From Proteiniborus sp. DW1 (GTDB lineage: Bacteria > Bacillota > Clostridia > Tissierellales > Proteiniboraceae), in contig NZ_FMDO01000062.1 in the NCBI RefSeq assembly GCF_900095305.1, positions 22,447 through 86,446 on the forward strand: DNA of 64,000 bases, given 5' to 3'. The position numbers and the translations under genes were made by a program. How positions within the stretch are numbered: position 1 is the stretch's first letter; every line of letters starts with the position of its first letter. Below the pieces are notes generated by a model. It searched no databases, was not told the DNA's origin, and was given only the letters and a program-made list of their open reading frames with translations. This document shows positions 1-7,971 of the stretch, in pieces.

Positions 1-766
1 CAACTTCTCGCCTATTTGGAACTAATACTCCTTCGAGAACCATCTCTGCATATGCTGGAACTTCTAAATCAACAGAGTGGCATTTTACAAGCTCAAGAGG
101 TTCACCCCTTAAAGCACTATCAACCTCATACTTGTTAAGACCATACTTTCTAGAGCCTATTTGAGATGCTAGAAGGAAAGTTGCATCATAACCAAGTACT
201 ACTGCACACTCTAACGGTTTATTCATTTTTTCAAACTCTGCAAATTGCTCCCTTAGTGCAGGAGAATGACCAGATATAAGTGCATTTATAATATTTCCTT
301 TATGGACTTGAAATCTTCTAACTGCCATATGTGTATAACCTGTTTCAGGCTCTCTTACTATGAGCATACCTGCTGTTATGAAACTAGATGCATCTTTTTC
401 ATGAGAAGTAGGTACTGGTAACATTCTTTGTATATCAATATTTCTAGTAATGATATTTTCTTTTATTGGCCCATTACTTACTAACTTTGCAGGTTGAGGA
501 TTTGCTATTGCATTCATGTATTTAAATATTCTTTCTTCTGGTGTAGTATCGGTCATCATGTAATAGAGTTCTCTATTTCCATAAAGCCCTCCTACTACAG
601 GCATATCGTATCCTTTTACTCTGTTAAACAGTATAGGCTTTTCATTTTCAAAATATCTTAATACTGCTCCTAGTTCATATTTAGGATCTACTTCTACATT
701 ACATACTTCTAGCTCGCCAAGCTGCTCTAGCTTACTTAGAGTAGCCCTTAGCATTTGTTTTTCCAT
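1..766 (-). CDS. ubiD: UbiD-family prenyl-FMN decarboxylase, C-terminal part cut by window edge
   Basis: Only the N-terminal ~255 residues lie in the window; the reading frame is open from the ATG at 766 to the left edge. A good Shine-Dalgarno (GGAGGGAG) precedes the ATG. The protein begins MEKQMLRATLSKLEQLGE and continues with UbiD-type stretches such as VPTSHEKDASSFITAG and HMAVRRFQVH. UbiD enzymes are cytoplasmic reversible (de)carboxylases of aromatic or heteroaromatic acids that use prenylated FMN and a metal ion. The cofactor-making partner UbiX is encoded 20 bases upstream. Given the neighbouring purine genes, a natural substrate would be 4-amino-5-imidazolecarboxylate; that assignment is inference. 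Family confidence is high, substrate confidence moderate. Confidence 0.88.
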   Translation of the reverse strand, partial: MEKQMLRATLSKLEQLGELEVCNVEVDPKYELGAVLRYFENEKPILFNRVKGYDMPVVGGLYGNRELYYMMTDTTPEERIFKYMNAIANPQPAKLVSNGPIKENIITRNIDIQRMLPVPTSHEKDASSFITAGMLIVREPETGYTHMAVRRFQVHKGNIINALISGHSPALREQFAEFEKMNKPLECAVVLGYDATFLLASQIGSRKYGLNKYEVDSALRGEPLELVKCHSVDLEVPAYAEMVLEGVLVPNRREV

Positions 767-786
767 ACTCTCCCTCCTTCCAAATC

Positions 787-1341
787 TTATTCTCCCCATC
801 TTTTTGATATATTATGTTCTATGCCAAGCTGGTCTAACACTCTACCAATAATTGAACCCACAATATCTCCTATGCTTTCAGGATGATTATAAAAGCCTGG
901 CGTTGGAGGTAATATTGTTGCACCTGCTTGTGCTAGCTTCAACATGTTCTCTAAATGTATGGTGCTAAGTGGGGTTTCTCTAGGAACTATAACTAGCTTC
1001 CTTTTCTCTTTTATTATAACATCCGCAGCTCTTGTCAACAAATTATCTGACATACCATGTGCAATGGATGCTACAGTTTTCATTGAGGAAGGAATAATCA
1101 CCATTGCATCTGTTTTAAATGAACCACTTGCTATGGGTGCTGCAAAGTTTCTATTATCATGATAATAAGTTGCTAACCCCTTTAACTCTTCAAGGGTTAC
1201 ACCACATTCATGTTCAACTACATATTCTCCCATGGTTGTCACTACAAGGTGAGTCTCTATGTTTAGCTCCTGAAGCACCTTTAAAAGAGCTAATCCATAT
1301 ATGCCACCACTTCCACCAGAGATCCCAACGATTACTCTCAT
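787..1341 (-). CDS. ubiX: UbiX-type flavin prenyltransferase
   Basis: This 184-residue protein would make prenylated FMN from FMN and dimethylallyl phosphate for the adjacent UbiD enzyme. The N-terminus has the Rossmann-like FMN-binding loop GISGGSGG (residues 6-13), followed by SSMKTVASIAHG, the conserved VPRETPLS segment and the C-terminal GRVLDQLGI. Length is normal for the family. I prefer the ATG at 1341 to a GTG at 1356 because a GTGAGG ribosome site sits nine bases before it. It is transcribed just ahead of ubiD and after the isochorismatase-like gene, probably in one operon. Prenyl-FMN synthase of this type is strong evidence that the neighbouring UbiD is an active decarboxylase. Confidence 0.92.
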   Translation of the reverse strand: MRVIVGISGGSGGIYGLALLKVLQELNIETHLVVTTMGEYVVEHECGVTLEELKGLATYYHDNRNFAAPIASGSFKTDAMVIIPSSMKTVASIAHGMSDNLLTRAADVIIKEKRKLVIVPRETPLSTIHLENMLKLAQAGATILPPTPGFYNHPESIGDIVGSIIGRVLDQLGIEHNISKRWGE

Positions 1342-1410
1342 ATGACATTTCCTCACTTTCTGCTATTGGCCACAAATAAGTATAAGTCATAAATACTTTT
1401 ATTATTTAGG

Positions 1411-1454
1411 CACAAAAAGTCGTCTCTATATTTTTTAGCTGGCGACTTTTTGTG
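1411..1454. terminator. Perfect 12-bp inverted repeat, possible transcript-end hairpin
   Basis: CACAAAAAGTCG and CGACTTTTTGTG face each other across a 20-base loop. The element lies between the isochorismatase-like gene and ubiX. The A/T runs are inside the stem rather than after it, so read-through or RNA processing is as likely as termination. Confidence 0.45.
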
Positions 1455-1486
1455 TAAATAATATCTTTCATTTGCTAATATGTTAG

Positions 1487-1510
1487 GACTGTCCTCCTCA
1501 GAGGACAGTC
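1487..1510. terminator. Strong 10-bp hairpin downstream of the isochorismatase-like gene
   Basis: GACTGTCCTC, a CTCA loop and GAGGACAGTC form a perfect stem 21 bases after the stop codon of the upstream gene. No U-tract follows on the minus strand, so it may stabilise a 3' end or attenuate transcription of ubiX-ubiD rather than end it. Confidence 0.5.
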
Positions 1511-1530
1511 ATTACCATTTAATTCAAAAG

Positions 1531-2142
1531 TTATTTAACTTTGTTTTCTGGATCTCCTGCTCCTGCCCATGGATCTAAGCCTTTTTCAAATGCATCGATG
1601 TATTCATCTATAGTCATAACCTTTGTGAATATACTTAGGTCAACTAATCCATGTTGATGTTGTTCTTCTGTTTTTGAGTGAACTCCATCACTTAAAGTAA
1701 TTACTTTATAAGCATTAGCTAGAGCATCAGCAGCTGTAGATCTAACACATACGTTTGTCCAAACTCCAGTTACTACCACTGTATCTATGCTTTCCTCTCT
1801 TAGGAATAGGTCTAAGTCTGTATGCCAGAATGCACTGTGTCTTCTCTTTTGAATTATATATTCACCTTTTTCAGGATATAGTTCTTTTATGAAGTCAGAA
1901 CCCCAAGTTCCCTTAACAGCGTGAACCGGTCTTACTCTGAAGTCTGCATCATTTTCTCTATGAGCTTCTTGAACATGAACTAGTTGAACATCGTCTTTTC
2001 CTTGAGCATTTCTTTCTCTTACCCATTTAAATAGCTTTTGAAGATTTGGAACTATTTCTTCTCCACCTGGGCATCTTAAAGGTGCCTTTTCTCCTATGAA
2101 GTCATTTAACATGTCTATAACTACAATTGCGTGTTTTGCCAT
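1531..2142 (-). CDS. Isochorismatase-fold cysteine amidohydrolase, candidate ureidoimidazole-carboxylate amidohydrolase
   Basis: The 203-residue protein belongs to the isochorismatase/nicotinamidase cysteine hydrolases. The catalytic triad is visible as Asp10 (VVIDMLNDF), Lys99 (IIQKRRHSAF) and Cys132 (VTGVWTNVCV). This family includes N-carbamoylsarcosine amidase and the ureidoacrylate hydrolase RutB, which remove carbamoyl groups. It sits between a cyclic-amide hydrolase gene and ubiX-ubiD. I therefore infer that it cleaves the ureido group of 4-ureido-5-imidazolecarboxylate, giving 4-amino-5-imidazolecarboxylate, CO2 and ammonia. Nicotinamidase remains an alternative. Length is normal and the protein should be cytoplasmic, with no signal peptide. 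Confidence 0.85.
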   Translation of the reverse strand: MAKHAIVVIDMLNDFIGEKAPLRCPGGEEIVPNLQKLFKWVRERNAQGKDDVQLVHVQEAHRENDADFRVRPVHAVKGTWGSDFIKELYPEKGEYIIQKRRHSAFWHTDLDLFLREESIDTVVVTGVWTNVCVRSTAADALANAYKVITLSDGVHSKTEEQHQHGLVDLSIFTKVMTIDEYIDAFEKGLDPWAGAGDPENKVK

Positions 2143-2191
2143 TTATATCTCTCCCTTTATCTTAATCTTATTTTAATTTATTATATTTTAT

Positions 2192-2227
2192 CAGTTATGG
2201 CCTATGGCTCAGCATAAGCCATAACTG
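2192..2227. terminator. Extended imperfect hairpin after the ring-opening hydrolase gene
   Basis: CAGTTATGGC pairs with GCCATAACTG around an inner TATG/CATA helix. It starts 20 bases past the stop codon of the dihydropyrimidinase-like gene. There is no poly-U run, so it may act as an mRNA stabiliser or attenuator inside the operon. Confidence 0.45.
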
Positions 2228-2246
2228 GTTAAAGCTTAAATAATTA

Positions 2247-3845
2247 TTAGTATGTTATTGTTCTAGGTAATACTTGTATACTTTGTCTCTTAACAAATTT
2301 ACCAAATCCAGGTTTAACCTTGATTCCTCTAATACTTCTAATATGTTGATCTATAACCTCTGGATGATTCTTTCTATAGCTATTTTCGTATTCTGCACTG
2401 TATAGCTGAGGATATAGATCAAAGTGCTCTTTATATTTTTCTGCTACACCTTCTGGATAGTCATGAACTAACTTCTTAAGGTCTTCATCAGTCATTTCTG
2501 ATAGTACGCTAGCATCCTCATCTACATATACTAGATGACCACGAACTATAGTCTTAACTACTTTTCCCTTTAGCTCCATACCTTCTAGTGGTGTATATCC
2601 ACACATTGAAGCTTGTTTCTTAGGATCTATAGTCCAAGTCTTATCAAGATCTATAATTGTAAAGTCTGCATCTGAACCTATGTTTAAAGCACCTTTCTTT
2701 GGATATAGTCCATAGTGCTTAGCAGCATTAGTAGATAGTATATCAACAAGTTTGCTTAATGAAATTCTTCCTTTATTGTATCCTTCACTTACTATAACAG
2801 GAACCATTGTCTCAACACCTGGGATTCCTGGGAATGCTGTCCAGATAGTTGTTCCTTCTTTTATCTTTTCACTTTCTAGTTCGTATGGAGCATGGTCTGT
2901 AGCTATGAAATCTATGCTACCATTTCTAATTCCTTCCCATTGCTCTTCGTTATCTCTCTTAGTTCTTAGAGGTGGAGCAATCTTAGCGTTTGCACCATGA
3001 ATTGTCATAGATTCTTGATAATTTAATGTTAGATAGTGAGGACATGATTCTGAAGTTACATTTAAGCCTCTCTTCTTAGCTTCCCCTACTAATTTAGCAC
3101 CTATTCCAGTACTCATGTGTACTATGTGTAGTCTAGCTCCTGAAGCTTCTGCAAAGCTGATTCCTAATTCTATAGCAACCTTTTCAGCTAATTCCATTCT
3201 TGCTTCTGCCCATGCTGGACCATCCATTCTTCCTTCTTCTCTGAATTTTTTAACATAAAAGTCACACATAGCGAAGTTTTCAGCATGAATTCCTATTGGA
3301 AGGCCTGTCTTAGCAACTGCCTTAAAGCACTCATACATTTCTGGATCAGTAACTCTTGGATAAGTTGGAACTGAAGGAGTCATGTATACTTTGAAAGCTA
3401 CTACTCCTGCATCAGCTTGTTCTTGAACATTGTGTAGTCTGTTTTCTCTTACATCTTCTCCAGTTACTCCACCCCAAAGTGCAAAGTCAACTAATGCTTG
3501 AGGTGCACATAAATCTTTCTTTAAATTTAATTGATCAACGCTTCTTACAGATGGAACTGAACAGCATGGCATATCTATAACTGTTGTTATTCCACCTGCT
3601 GCAGCTGCGGCTGTACCAGTTAAAAAGTTCTCTCTATGTGGGAAACCTTGATACATAAAGTGAGTGTGTGAATCAATACATCCTGGTAAAGTTAAATGTC
3701 CGTGAGCATCTATTGTATTCTTTGCTTCTATTCCATCAATACAATCTGTGAAACCTGCTATTTTTTCATCTTTAACCAAGATGTTAGTTAATACTGTATA
3801 GTCCCCTTGAGGGATTCTAGCATTTTTAAGAATTAAATCATACAT
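2247..3845 (-). CDS. Dihydropyrimidinase/hydantoinase-family amidohydrolase, candidate xanthine amidohydrolase
   Basis: This 532-residue cytoplasmic metallohydrolase has the complete binuclear-zinc cyclic-amidohydrolase set: H60-T-H62 (GCIDSHTHF), the carboxylatable Lys152 (AFKVYMTPS), His187 (GIHAEN), His243 (LHIVHMST) and Asp317 (IATDHAPY). It is longer than usual dihydropyrimidinases (about 460 residues), mainly at the C-terminus. I chose the ATG at 3845, which has AGGAGG ten bases upstream, over a TTG at 3881. Such enzymes open six- or five-membered cyclic amides. Context with the isochorismatase, UbiD and formiminotransferase genes suggests it opens the pyrimidine ring of xanthine to give 4-ureido-5-imidazolecarboxylate. 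That substrate is inference; hydantoinase or allantoinase are alternatives. Confidence 0.88.
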   Translation of the reverse strand: MYDLILKNARIPQGDYTVLTNILVKDEKIAGFTDCIDGIEAKNTIDAHGHLTLPGCIDSHTHFMYQGFPHRENFLTGTAAAAAGGITTVIDMPCCSVPSVRSVDQLNLKKDLCAPQALVDFALWGGVTGEDVRENRLHNVQEQADAGVVAFKVYMTPSVPTYPRVTDPEMYECFKAVAKTGLPIGIHAENFAMCDFYVKKFREEGRMDGPAWAEARMELAEKVAIELGISFAEASGARLHIVHMSTGIGAKLVGEAKKRGLNVTSESCPHYLTLNYQESMTIHGANAKIAPPLRTKRDNEEQWEGIRNGSIDFIATDHAPYELESEKIKEGTTIWTAFPGIPGVETMVPVIVSEGYNKGRISLSKLVDILSTNAAKHYGLYPKKGALNIGSDADFTIIDLDKTWTIDPKKQASMCGYTPLEGMELKGKVVKTIVRGHLVYVDEDASVLSEMTDEDLKKLVHDYPEGVAEKYKEHFDLYPQLYSAEYENSYRKNHPEVIDQHIRSIRGIKVKPGFGKFVKRQSIQVLPRTITY

Positions 3846-3905
3846 TTTTTTACTTCCTCCTCTTCTTCTATATTTTACCAAGTGTTAGCGTTTTCATGCC
3901 TTTTC

Positions 3906-3942
3906 TTAATAAGTTGGAGAGGGAGTCCCTCCAACTTATTAA
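3906..3942. terminator. 14-bp perfect hairpin after fhs
   Basis: TTAATAAGTTGGAG and CTCCAACTTATTAA are separated by nine bases, directly after the stop codon of formate-THF ligase. The stem is strong but lacks a downstream U-run in the minus direction, so partial termination or 3'-end protection is likely. Confidence 0.5.
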
Positions 3943-3953
3943 TTTATATCAAT

Positions 3954-5624
3954 TTAGAACAGTCCAACTATAGTGCCATCTGGAAGTATATCCATCTTGT
4001 TTGCTGCCGGCACCTTTGGTAACCCTGGCATTGTCATTACTTCTCCCGTTAGCGCTACTATAAATCCAGCACCTGCTGATAATCTTAACTCTCTTACTGT
4101 TATTGTGAATCCTTTTGGTCTTCCTAAAAGTGATGCGTCATCTGATAGAGAGTATTGTGTTTTAGCCATACAAATTGGCATTTTATCTAGTCCTAAATCA
4201 GCTAATGTTTTAGCCATTTTTTCTGCACCTTTTGTGAATACTACTCCATCTGCTCCGTAAACTTCTTTTGCAATCTTTGTAATCTTATCTTTTATTGAAA
4301 GCTCTACATCATATAGCGGTTTGAAGTTAGATTCTTTACCTTCTACTACTTCTATTACCTTCTTAGCTAATTCAATTCCACCTTCTCCACCATTAGCCCA
4401 TACATCTGATATAGCTACTTCTGCTCCTGATGCCTTTACTTTTTCAAATACTAGATTTAACTCTGCTTCTGTATCTGTCGGGAATTTGTTAATTGCTACT
4501 ATTGATGGTACTCCAAATTTAGCTACATTTTCTATATGTTTCTCTAGGTTTTCTAATCCCTTTTCTAGAGCTTCTAGGTTTTCTGCTCCTAAGTCTGCTT
4601 TTGCTACTCCACCATGCATCTTAAGCGCTCTTACAGTAGCTACTATAACTGCTGCCGCTGGCTTTAATCCTGCAAATCTACACTTTATATCAAAGAACTT
4701 TTCTGCTCCTAGGTCTGCTCCGAATCCTGCTTCTGTTACTGCGTAGTCTCCTAGTTTTAGCGCCATTTTTGTTGCTAGTACACTGTTACAGCCATGCGCT
4801 ATGTTCGCAAACGGTCCTCCGTGAATTAAAGCTGGAGTATTTTCTAGTGTTTGTACTAGGTTAGGCTTTATAGCATCTTTTAGTATTAGAGCTAGTGCTC
4901 CTGTAGCTTCTAAGTCTTTAGCTCTTACTGGATTTCCTTCCATGTTATATGCTACTACCATGTTTCCTAGTCTTTCTTTTAGATCTTCTAGGCTTGTTGC
5001 TAAACATAATATAGCCATTATTTCTGATGCTACTGTTATATCAAATCCATCTTGTCTAGGTACTCCGTCAGCTTTTGCTCCTAGTCCTATTACAATATTT
5101 CTAAGAGCACGATCATTCATATCTACTACTCTTTTCCAAACTATTCTTCTTGTGTCTATATTTAATGCATTTCCTTGATGTATATGGTTATCTAGTAACG
5201 CTGCTAGTAGACTATGTGCTGAAGTAATTGCGTGGAAGTCTCCTGTAAAGTGTAGATTTATGTCTTCCATTGGTACTACTTGTGCGTATCCTCCACCTGC
5301 TGCTCCACCTTTTACCCCAAATGATGGTCCTAATGATGGTTCTCTTAATGCTGTTATAGTCTTTTTGCCTAATTTGTTTAGCCCCATGCTTAGACCAATG
5401 TTTGTTGTTGTCTTTCCTTCTCCTGCTGGTGTTGGATTTATTGCTGTAACTAATATTAGTTTTCCATCTGGCTTATCCTTTAGTCTGTCAAATACGTCTA
5501 ATGACACTTTCGCCTTGTATTTTCCGTATAATTCTAATTCATCATCTAGTATTCCTATTTGCTCAGCTATTTCTGATATAGGTTTCATTTTAGCTTCTTG
5601 TGCTATTTGAACGTCTGTTTTCAC
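3954..5624 (-). CDS. fhs: Formate-tetrahydrofolate ligase (formyl-THF synthetase)
   Basis: The 556-residue protein has family-typical length and the ATP-binding [11 protein letters not shown] loop at residues 64-74, followed by [22 protein letters not shown] and [10 protein letters not shown]. It interconverts formate, THF and ATP with 10-formyl-THF. In purine fermenters it runs in the ATP-forming direction, releasing formate from formyl-THF made out of the formimino group. Its place between the formiminotransferase and the ring-opening hydrolase genes supports that role. The ATG at 5624 follows an AGGAGGAG ribosome site closely. It is minus strand, 77 bases after the formiminotransferase gene, probably co-transcribed. 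Confidence 0.96.
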   Translation of the reverse strand: MKTDVQIAQEAKMKPISEIAEQIGILDDELELYGKYKAKVSLDVFDRLKDKPDGKLILVTAINPTPAGEGKTTTNIGLSMGLNKLGKKTITALREPSLGPSFGVKGGAAGGGYAQVVPMEDINLHFTGDFHAITSAHSLLAALLDNHIHQGNALNIDTRRIVWKRVVDMNDRALRNIVIGLGAKADGVPRQDGFDITVASEIMAILCLATSLEDLKERLGNMVVAYNMEGNPVRAKDLEATGALALILKDAIKPNLVQTLENTPALIHGGPFANIAHGCNSVLATKMALKLGDYAVTEAGFGADLGAEKFFDIKCRFAGLKPAAAVIVATVRALKMHGGVAKADLGAENLEALEKGLENLEKHIENVAKFGVPSIVAINKFPTDTEAELNLVFEKVKASGAEVAISDVWANGGEGGIELAKKVIEVVEGKESNFKPLYDVELSIKDKITKIAKEVYGADGVVFTKGAEKMAKTLADLGLDKMPICMAKTQYSLSDDASLLGRPKGFTITVRELRLSAGAGFIVALTGEVMTMPGLPKVPAANKMDILPDGTIVGLF

Positions 5625-5701
5625 TAACTTTTCTCCTCCTCAGGCTTTAAATTTATATCTCTTTGTTCCTATTTTTCCCTACGACACCTATATACAATAA
5701 C

Positions 5702-6646
5702 TTATTCCATTAAGTGTGTTTCTAATATTTGGCTTCTTCTAAAACCTTCTAATCCTAAGTAGTACTCTAGAGAGTTAACTATATATTCTAATTTAACTGG
5801 TCCTACTATTTCTGAACCTGTTACTGGAATACCATATCTTTTAGCTTCTTGTTTTACTAATTCAAATACTCTATATATTGGAGTGTTTGCACAGTCAAAC
5901 ATGTTTACTGATACTACTACTCCTTCTCTCTCTGGGAATTTGATTCCTACTGCTCTTGTTGTTGAGAATCCACCGCTTGGTCCTCTTACTGCTTTTGCTA
6001 TTTTTTTAGCAATTTCTACATCTTCTGTTGCTAAGAATACGTTATATGCTGTCAATCCTTCTGCTTCTGCGCTTACTATAGTTGCTCCTGCAGTGCTTGA
6101 AAGTAGGCCGTCTTTGCTTAGATCAGGTTTTCTTGATTCATATTCTGCTTTTCTTGATTCGTCATCTTTGATTTCTTCTAGTAAAGCTTTCAATCCTTCA
6201 TATTGCCCTTTTCTTATGAAAGCTAGCGCTCTTCTTTCTTCTGTTCTTGCATTTTCTGCTGCAAAGAATATTGGCACACCAGTTCTTTCATGTAATTCTT
6301 TACCTATTTCTTCTGCTAATTTAACACATTCTTCTACTGTAATATTTTTGAATGGGAATAGAGGGATAGTATCTTGAGCACCAATTCTTGGATGTGTGCC
6401 CTTTTGCTCTTCCATGTTGATTAATTCTATGGATTTTGCTGCCATATTAAGTAATGCTGTCTTAAGAGGTGCTGGCTCTCCTATAACTGTAACTACTGTT
6501 CTGTTAAAGTCATGCTCTGGCTCATAACTTACAAGCTTAACTCCTTCTACCTTTCTAACTTCATCTACTACTGCTTCAATAACTTCTTTTCTTCTACCAT
6601 CACTAAAATTAGGTACTGCTAAAATGTACTGTTTGTCTAAAGACAT
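5702..6646 (-). CDS. ftcD: Glutamate/glycine formiminotransferase (FtcD N-domain type)
   Basis: A 314-residue stand-alone formiminotransferase without the fused cyclodeaminase of animal FtcD. PNFSDGR is at residues 12-18 and the catalytic-His segment THPRIGAQDTIP has His85. It moves the formimino group from an amino-acid donor to THF, giving 5-formimino-THF. Histidine utilisation genes are absent here and purine genes surround it, so formiminoglycine is the likely donor (glycine formiminotransferase of purinolytic clostridia). That specificity is inference. It is the first gene of the minus-strand operon, with AAGGAGG ten bases before the ATG. The cyclodeaminase partner is encoded separately at 9.8 kb. 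Confidence 0.9.
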   Translation of the reverse strand: MSLDKQYILAVPNFSDGRRKEVIEAVVDEVRKVEGVKLVSYEPEHDFNRTVVTVIGEPAPLKTALLNMAAKSIELINMEEQKGTHPRIGAQDTIPLFPFKNITVEECVKLAEEIGKELHERTGVPIFFAAENARTEERRALAFIRKGQYEGLKALLEEIKDDESRKAEYESRKPDLSKDGLLSSTAGATIVSAEAEGLTAYNVFLATEDVEIAKKIAKAVRGPSGGFSTTRAVGIKFPEREGVVVSVNMFDCANTPIYRVFELVKQEAKRYGIPVTGSEIVGPVKLEYIVNSLEYYLGLEGFRRSQILETHLME

Positions 6647-7223
6647 TTTATAACCTCCTTTTCTATTTTAAAGATTTTTATAAGCATTTTATGTTGCTTT
6701 CTCTCTAAAACATTGCATCTGATTTGCTTCATGTTTATAATACCATAAATAACGGTCTTTTACCTTTGTCATTTTTATATAAATCATCAGCGTTTTAAAG
6801 TAATTTTTTGTGCAGTTTTTTGTATAAATTCTATATGTTTTCTTCAAGATTGTTGTTATTCATAGCTTTTCCTATAGATTAAACTTTTCCTCATTCATGT
6901 TGTTCTCCGTATCACATCCTTTTTTGATTTAGATATGGGTTTTATAATTTGTATAAATTTTATGAATGATTTTTTTTAAATAAATAGTATAATGATATTC
7001 AATAACATAATTAAATAGAAAGTCCAACATTGTGTTATAATATTGGCAAGGATTTAAGACTTCCAAAATATTATGCGCTATTTTTAAGTTTTAAATGCAA
7101 GTATTTCATTTGTTTTTCTACCCATTATTTAGATAAATAACTCAATGTATATTTTTATTTTTTTATGGGTAGCTAATAATTAAGTACGAATGTATTAAAT
7201 TTAAATATGAAAGGAGCTTTTAA
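6647..7223. promoter_or_regulatory. Divergent regulatory region between the ftcD operon and the cyclase-family gene
   Basis: 577 bases with no credible gene. It must hold promoters for both directions. Plus-strand TATAAT hexamers occur near 6987 and 7041, but neither has a convincing -35 partner. TGTTGTTATTCATAGC at 6851-6866, continuing to TATAGATT at 6880, resembles a sequence in front of the purine permease (10687-10717). A weaker relative, TCATGTTGTTCTCC, starts at 6894. These are candidate operators for the nearby PucR-type regulator. No folate or purine riboswitch pattern is recognisable. Confidence 0.5.
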
Positions 7224-7919
7224 ATGGGGTTAAAATTAATTGATTTGACTCAAGATATTTACGAAGGAATGCCTTTATACGGAATTCATCAGAAAACATT
7301 TATTATGACAAATCAAACTCACGAGCAAAGTCAAAAAGCTACTGGAAGCCCAACTCTAGGTTTTTATGCAAGAAATCTTCTAATAAGTGAGCACTGCGGA
7401 ACTCATAGCGATGCTGTCCTAGAATTTAAGCCAGGGGGAGCGGATATTATTGAAATGCCTTTAGATTATTTCTGGGGTAGTGCTATCTGCGTAGACCTAA
7501 GTCATATAAGATATCCTAACTACATAGAAGTAAAGGATTTAGAAATGGCTGTAGCGAAATCTGGGCAAACAATTCAAAAAGGTGATATCTTTCTTATGTA
7601 TACTGGTCTATACAATAGAAGTTATGGTACTCCAGAATATGAAAATTATTATACAGGTTTAAGCTATGATGCTGCTAAATGGCTTGCAGAAAAAGGAGTA
7701 GTTAATATAGGTGTAGATGCCCCTGCTATAGATCAGACTCCAGACGACTTAACTTTTGCTGGACATTTAGTATGCGGAGAATATAACATAACTAACACTG
7801 AAAACCTATGCAATTTAGATAAAGTAGTTAATAAACGTTTCTTATATTTTGGTCTACCACTAAGAATCCGTGGAGGTACAGGTTCCCCTATAAGAGCAGT
7901 TGCATTAATAGAAGAATAG
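7224..7919 (+). CDS. Cyclase/kynurenine-formamidase-fold hydrolase
   Basis: The 231-residue protein belongs to the cyclase family (PF04199 type) of metal-dependent hydrolases. The signature is at residues 57-63, HCGTHSD, with His57, His61 and Asp63 as expected metal ligands; VGNIGVDAPAIDQ-like and GSPIRAVALI segments complete the fold. Related enzymes hydrolyse N-formylkynurenine or isatin-type cyclic amides. It is divergent from the formiminotransferase operon and surrounded by purine genes. One purine step, opening of 4-imidazolone to formiminoglycine (or deamination of 4-aminoimidazole), has no other obvious enzyme here, so this is a candidate by elimination. An AAAGGAGC ribosome site precedes the ATG. 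Confidence 0.82.
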   Translation: MGLKLIDLTQDIYEGMPLYGIHQKTFIMTNQTHEQSQKATGSPTLGFYARNLLISEHCGTHSDAVLEFKPGGADIIEMPLDYFWGSAICVDLSHIRYPNYIEVKDLEMAVAKSGQTIQKGDIFLMYTGLYNRSYGTPEYENYYTGLSYDAAKWLAEKGVVNIGVDAPAIDQTPDDLTFAGHLVCGEYNITNTENLCNLDKVVNKRFLYFGLPLRIRGGTGSPIRAVALIEE

Positions 7920-7922
7920 TGA

Positions 7923-7952
7923 AAAGCGGCTAAGTTAGCCGCTTTGTTTTTT
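7923..7952 (+). terminator. Intrinsic terminator of the cyclase-family gene
   Basis: AAAGCGGCTAA pairs with TTAGCCGCTTT around a one-base loop, followed by GTTTTTTG. It begins four bases after the stop codon and separates this gene from the converging pucR-like gene. Confidence 0.9.
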
Positions 7953-7971
7953 GATATCACAATGAGTGATT

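Noticed and set aside
3880..3900. Second sigma-54 promoter before the ring-opening hydrolase (AGGCATGAAAACGCTA)
   Set aside because: The GG and GC doublets are nine, not ten, bases apart, and the first base of the -24 element is not T.
4321..4746. Plus-strand frame of 141 codons within fhs
   Set aside because: It is the mirror frame of a strongly conserved gene; its composition is low-complexity and it has no ribosome site.
5625..5701. Folate riboswitch before fhs
   Set aside because: Only 77 bases, pyrimidine-rich and without the conserved THF-aptamer features.
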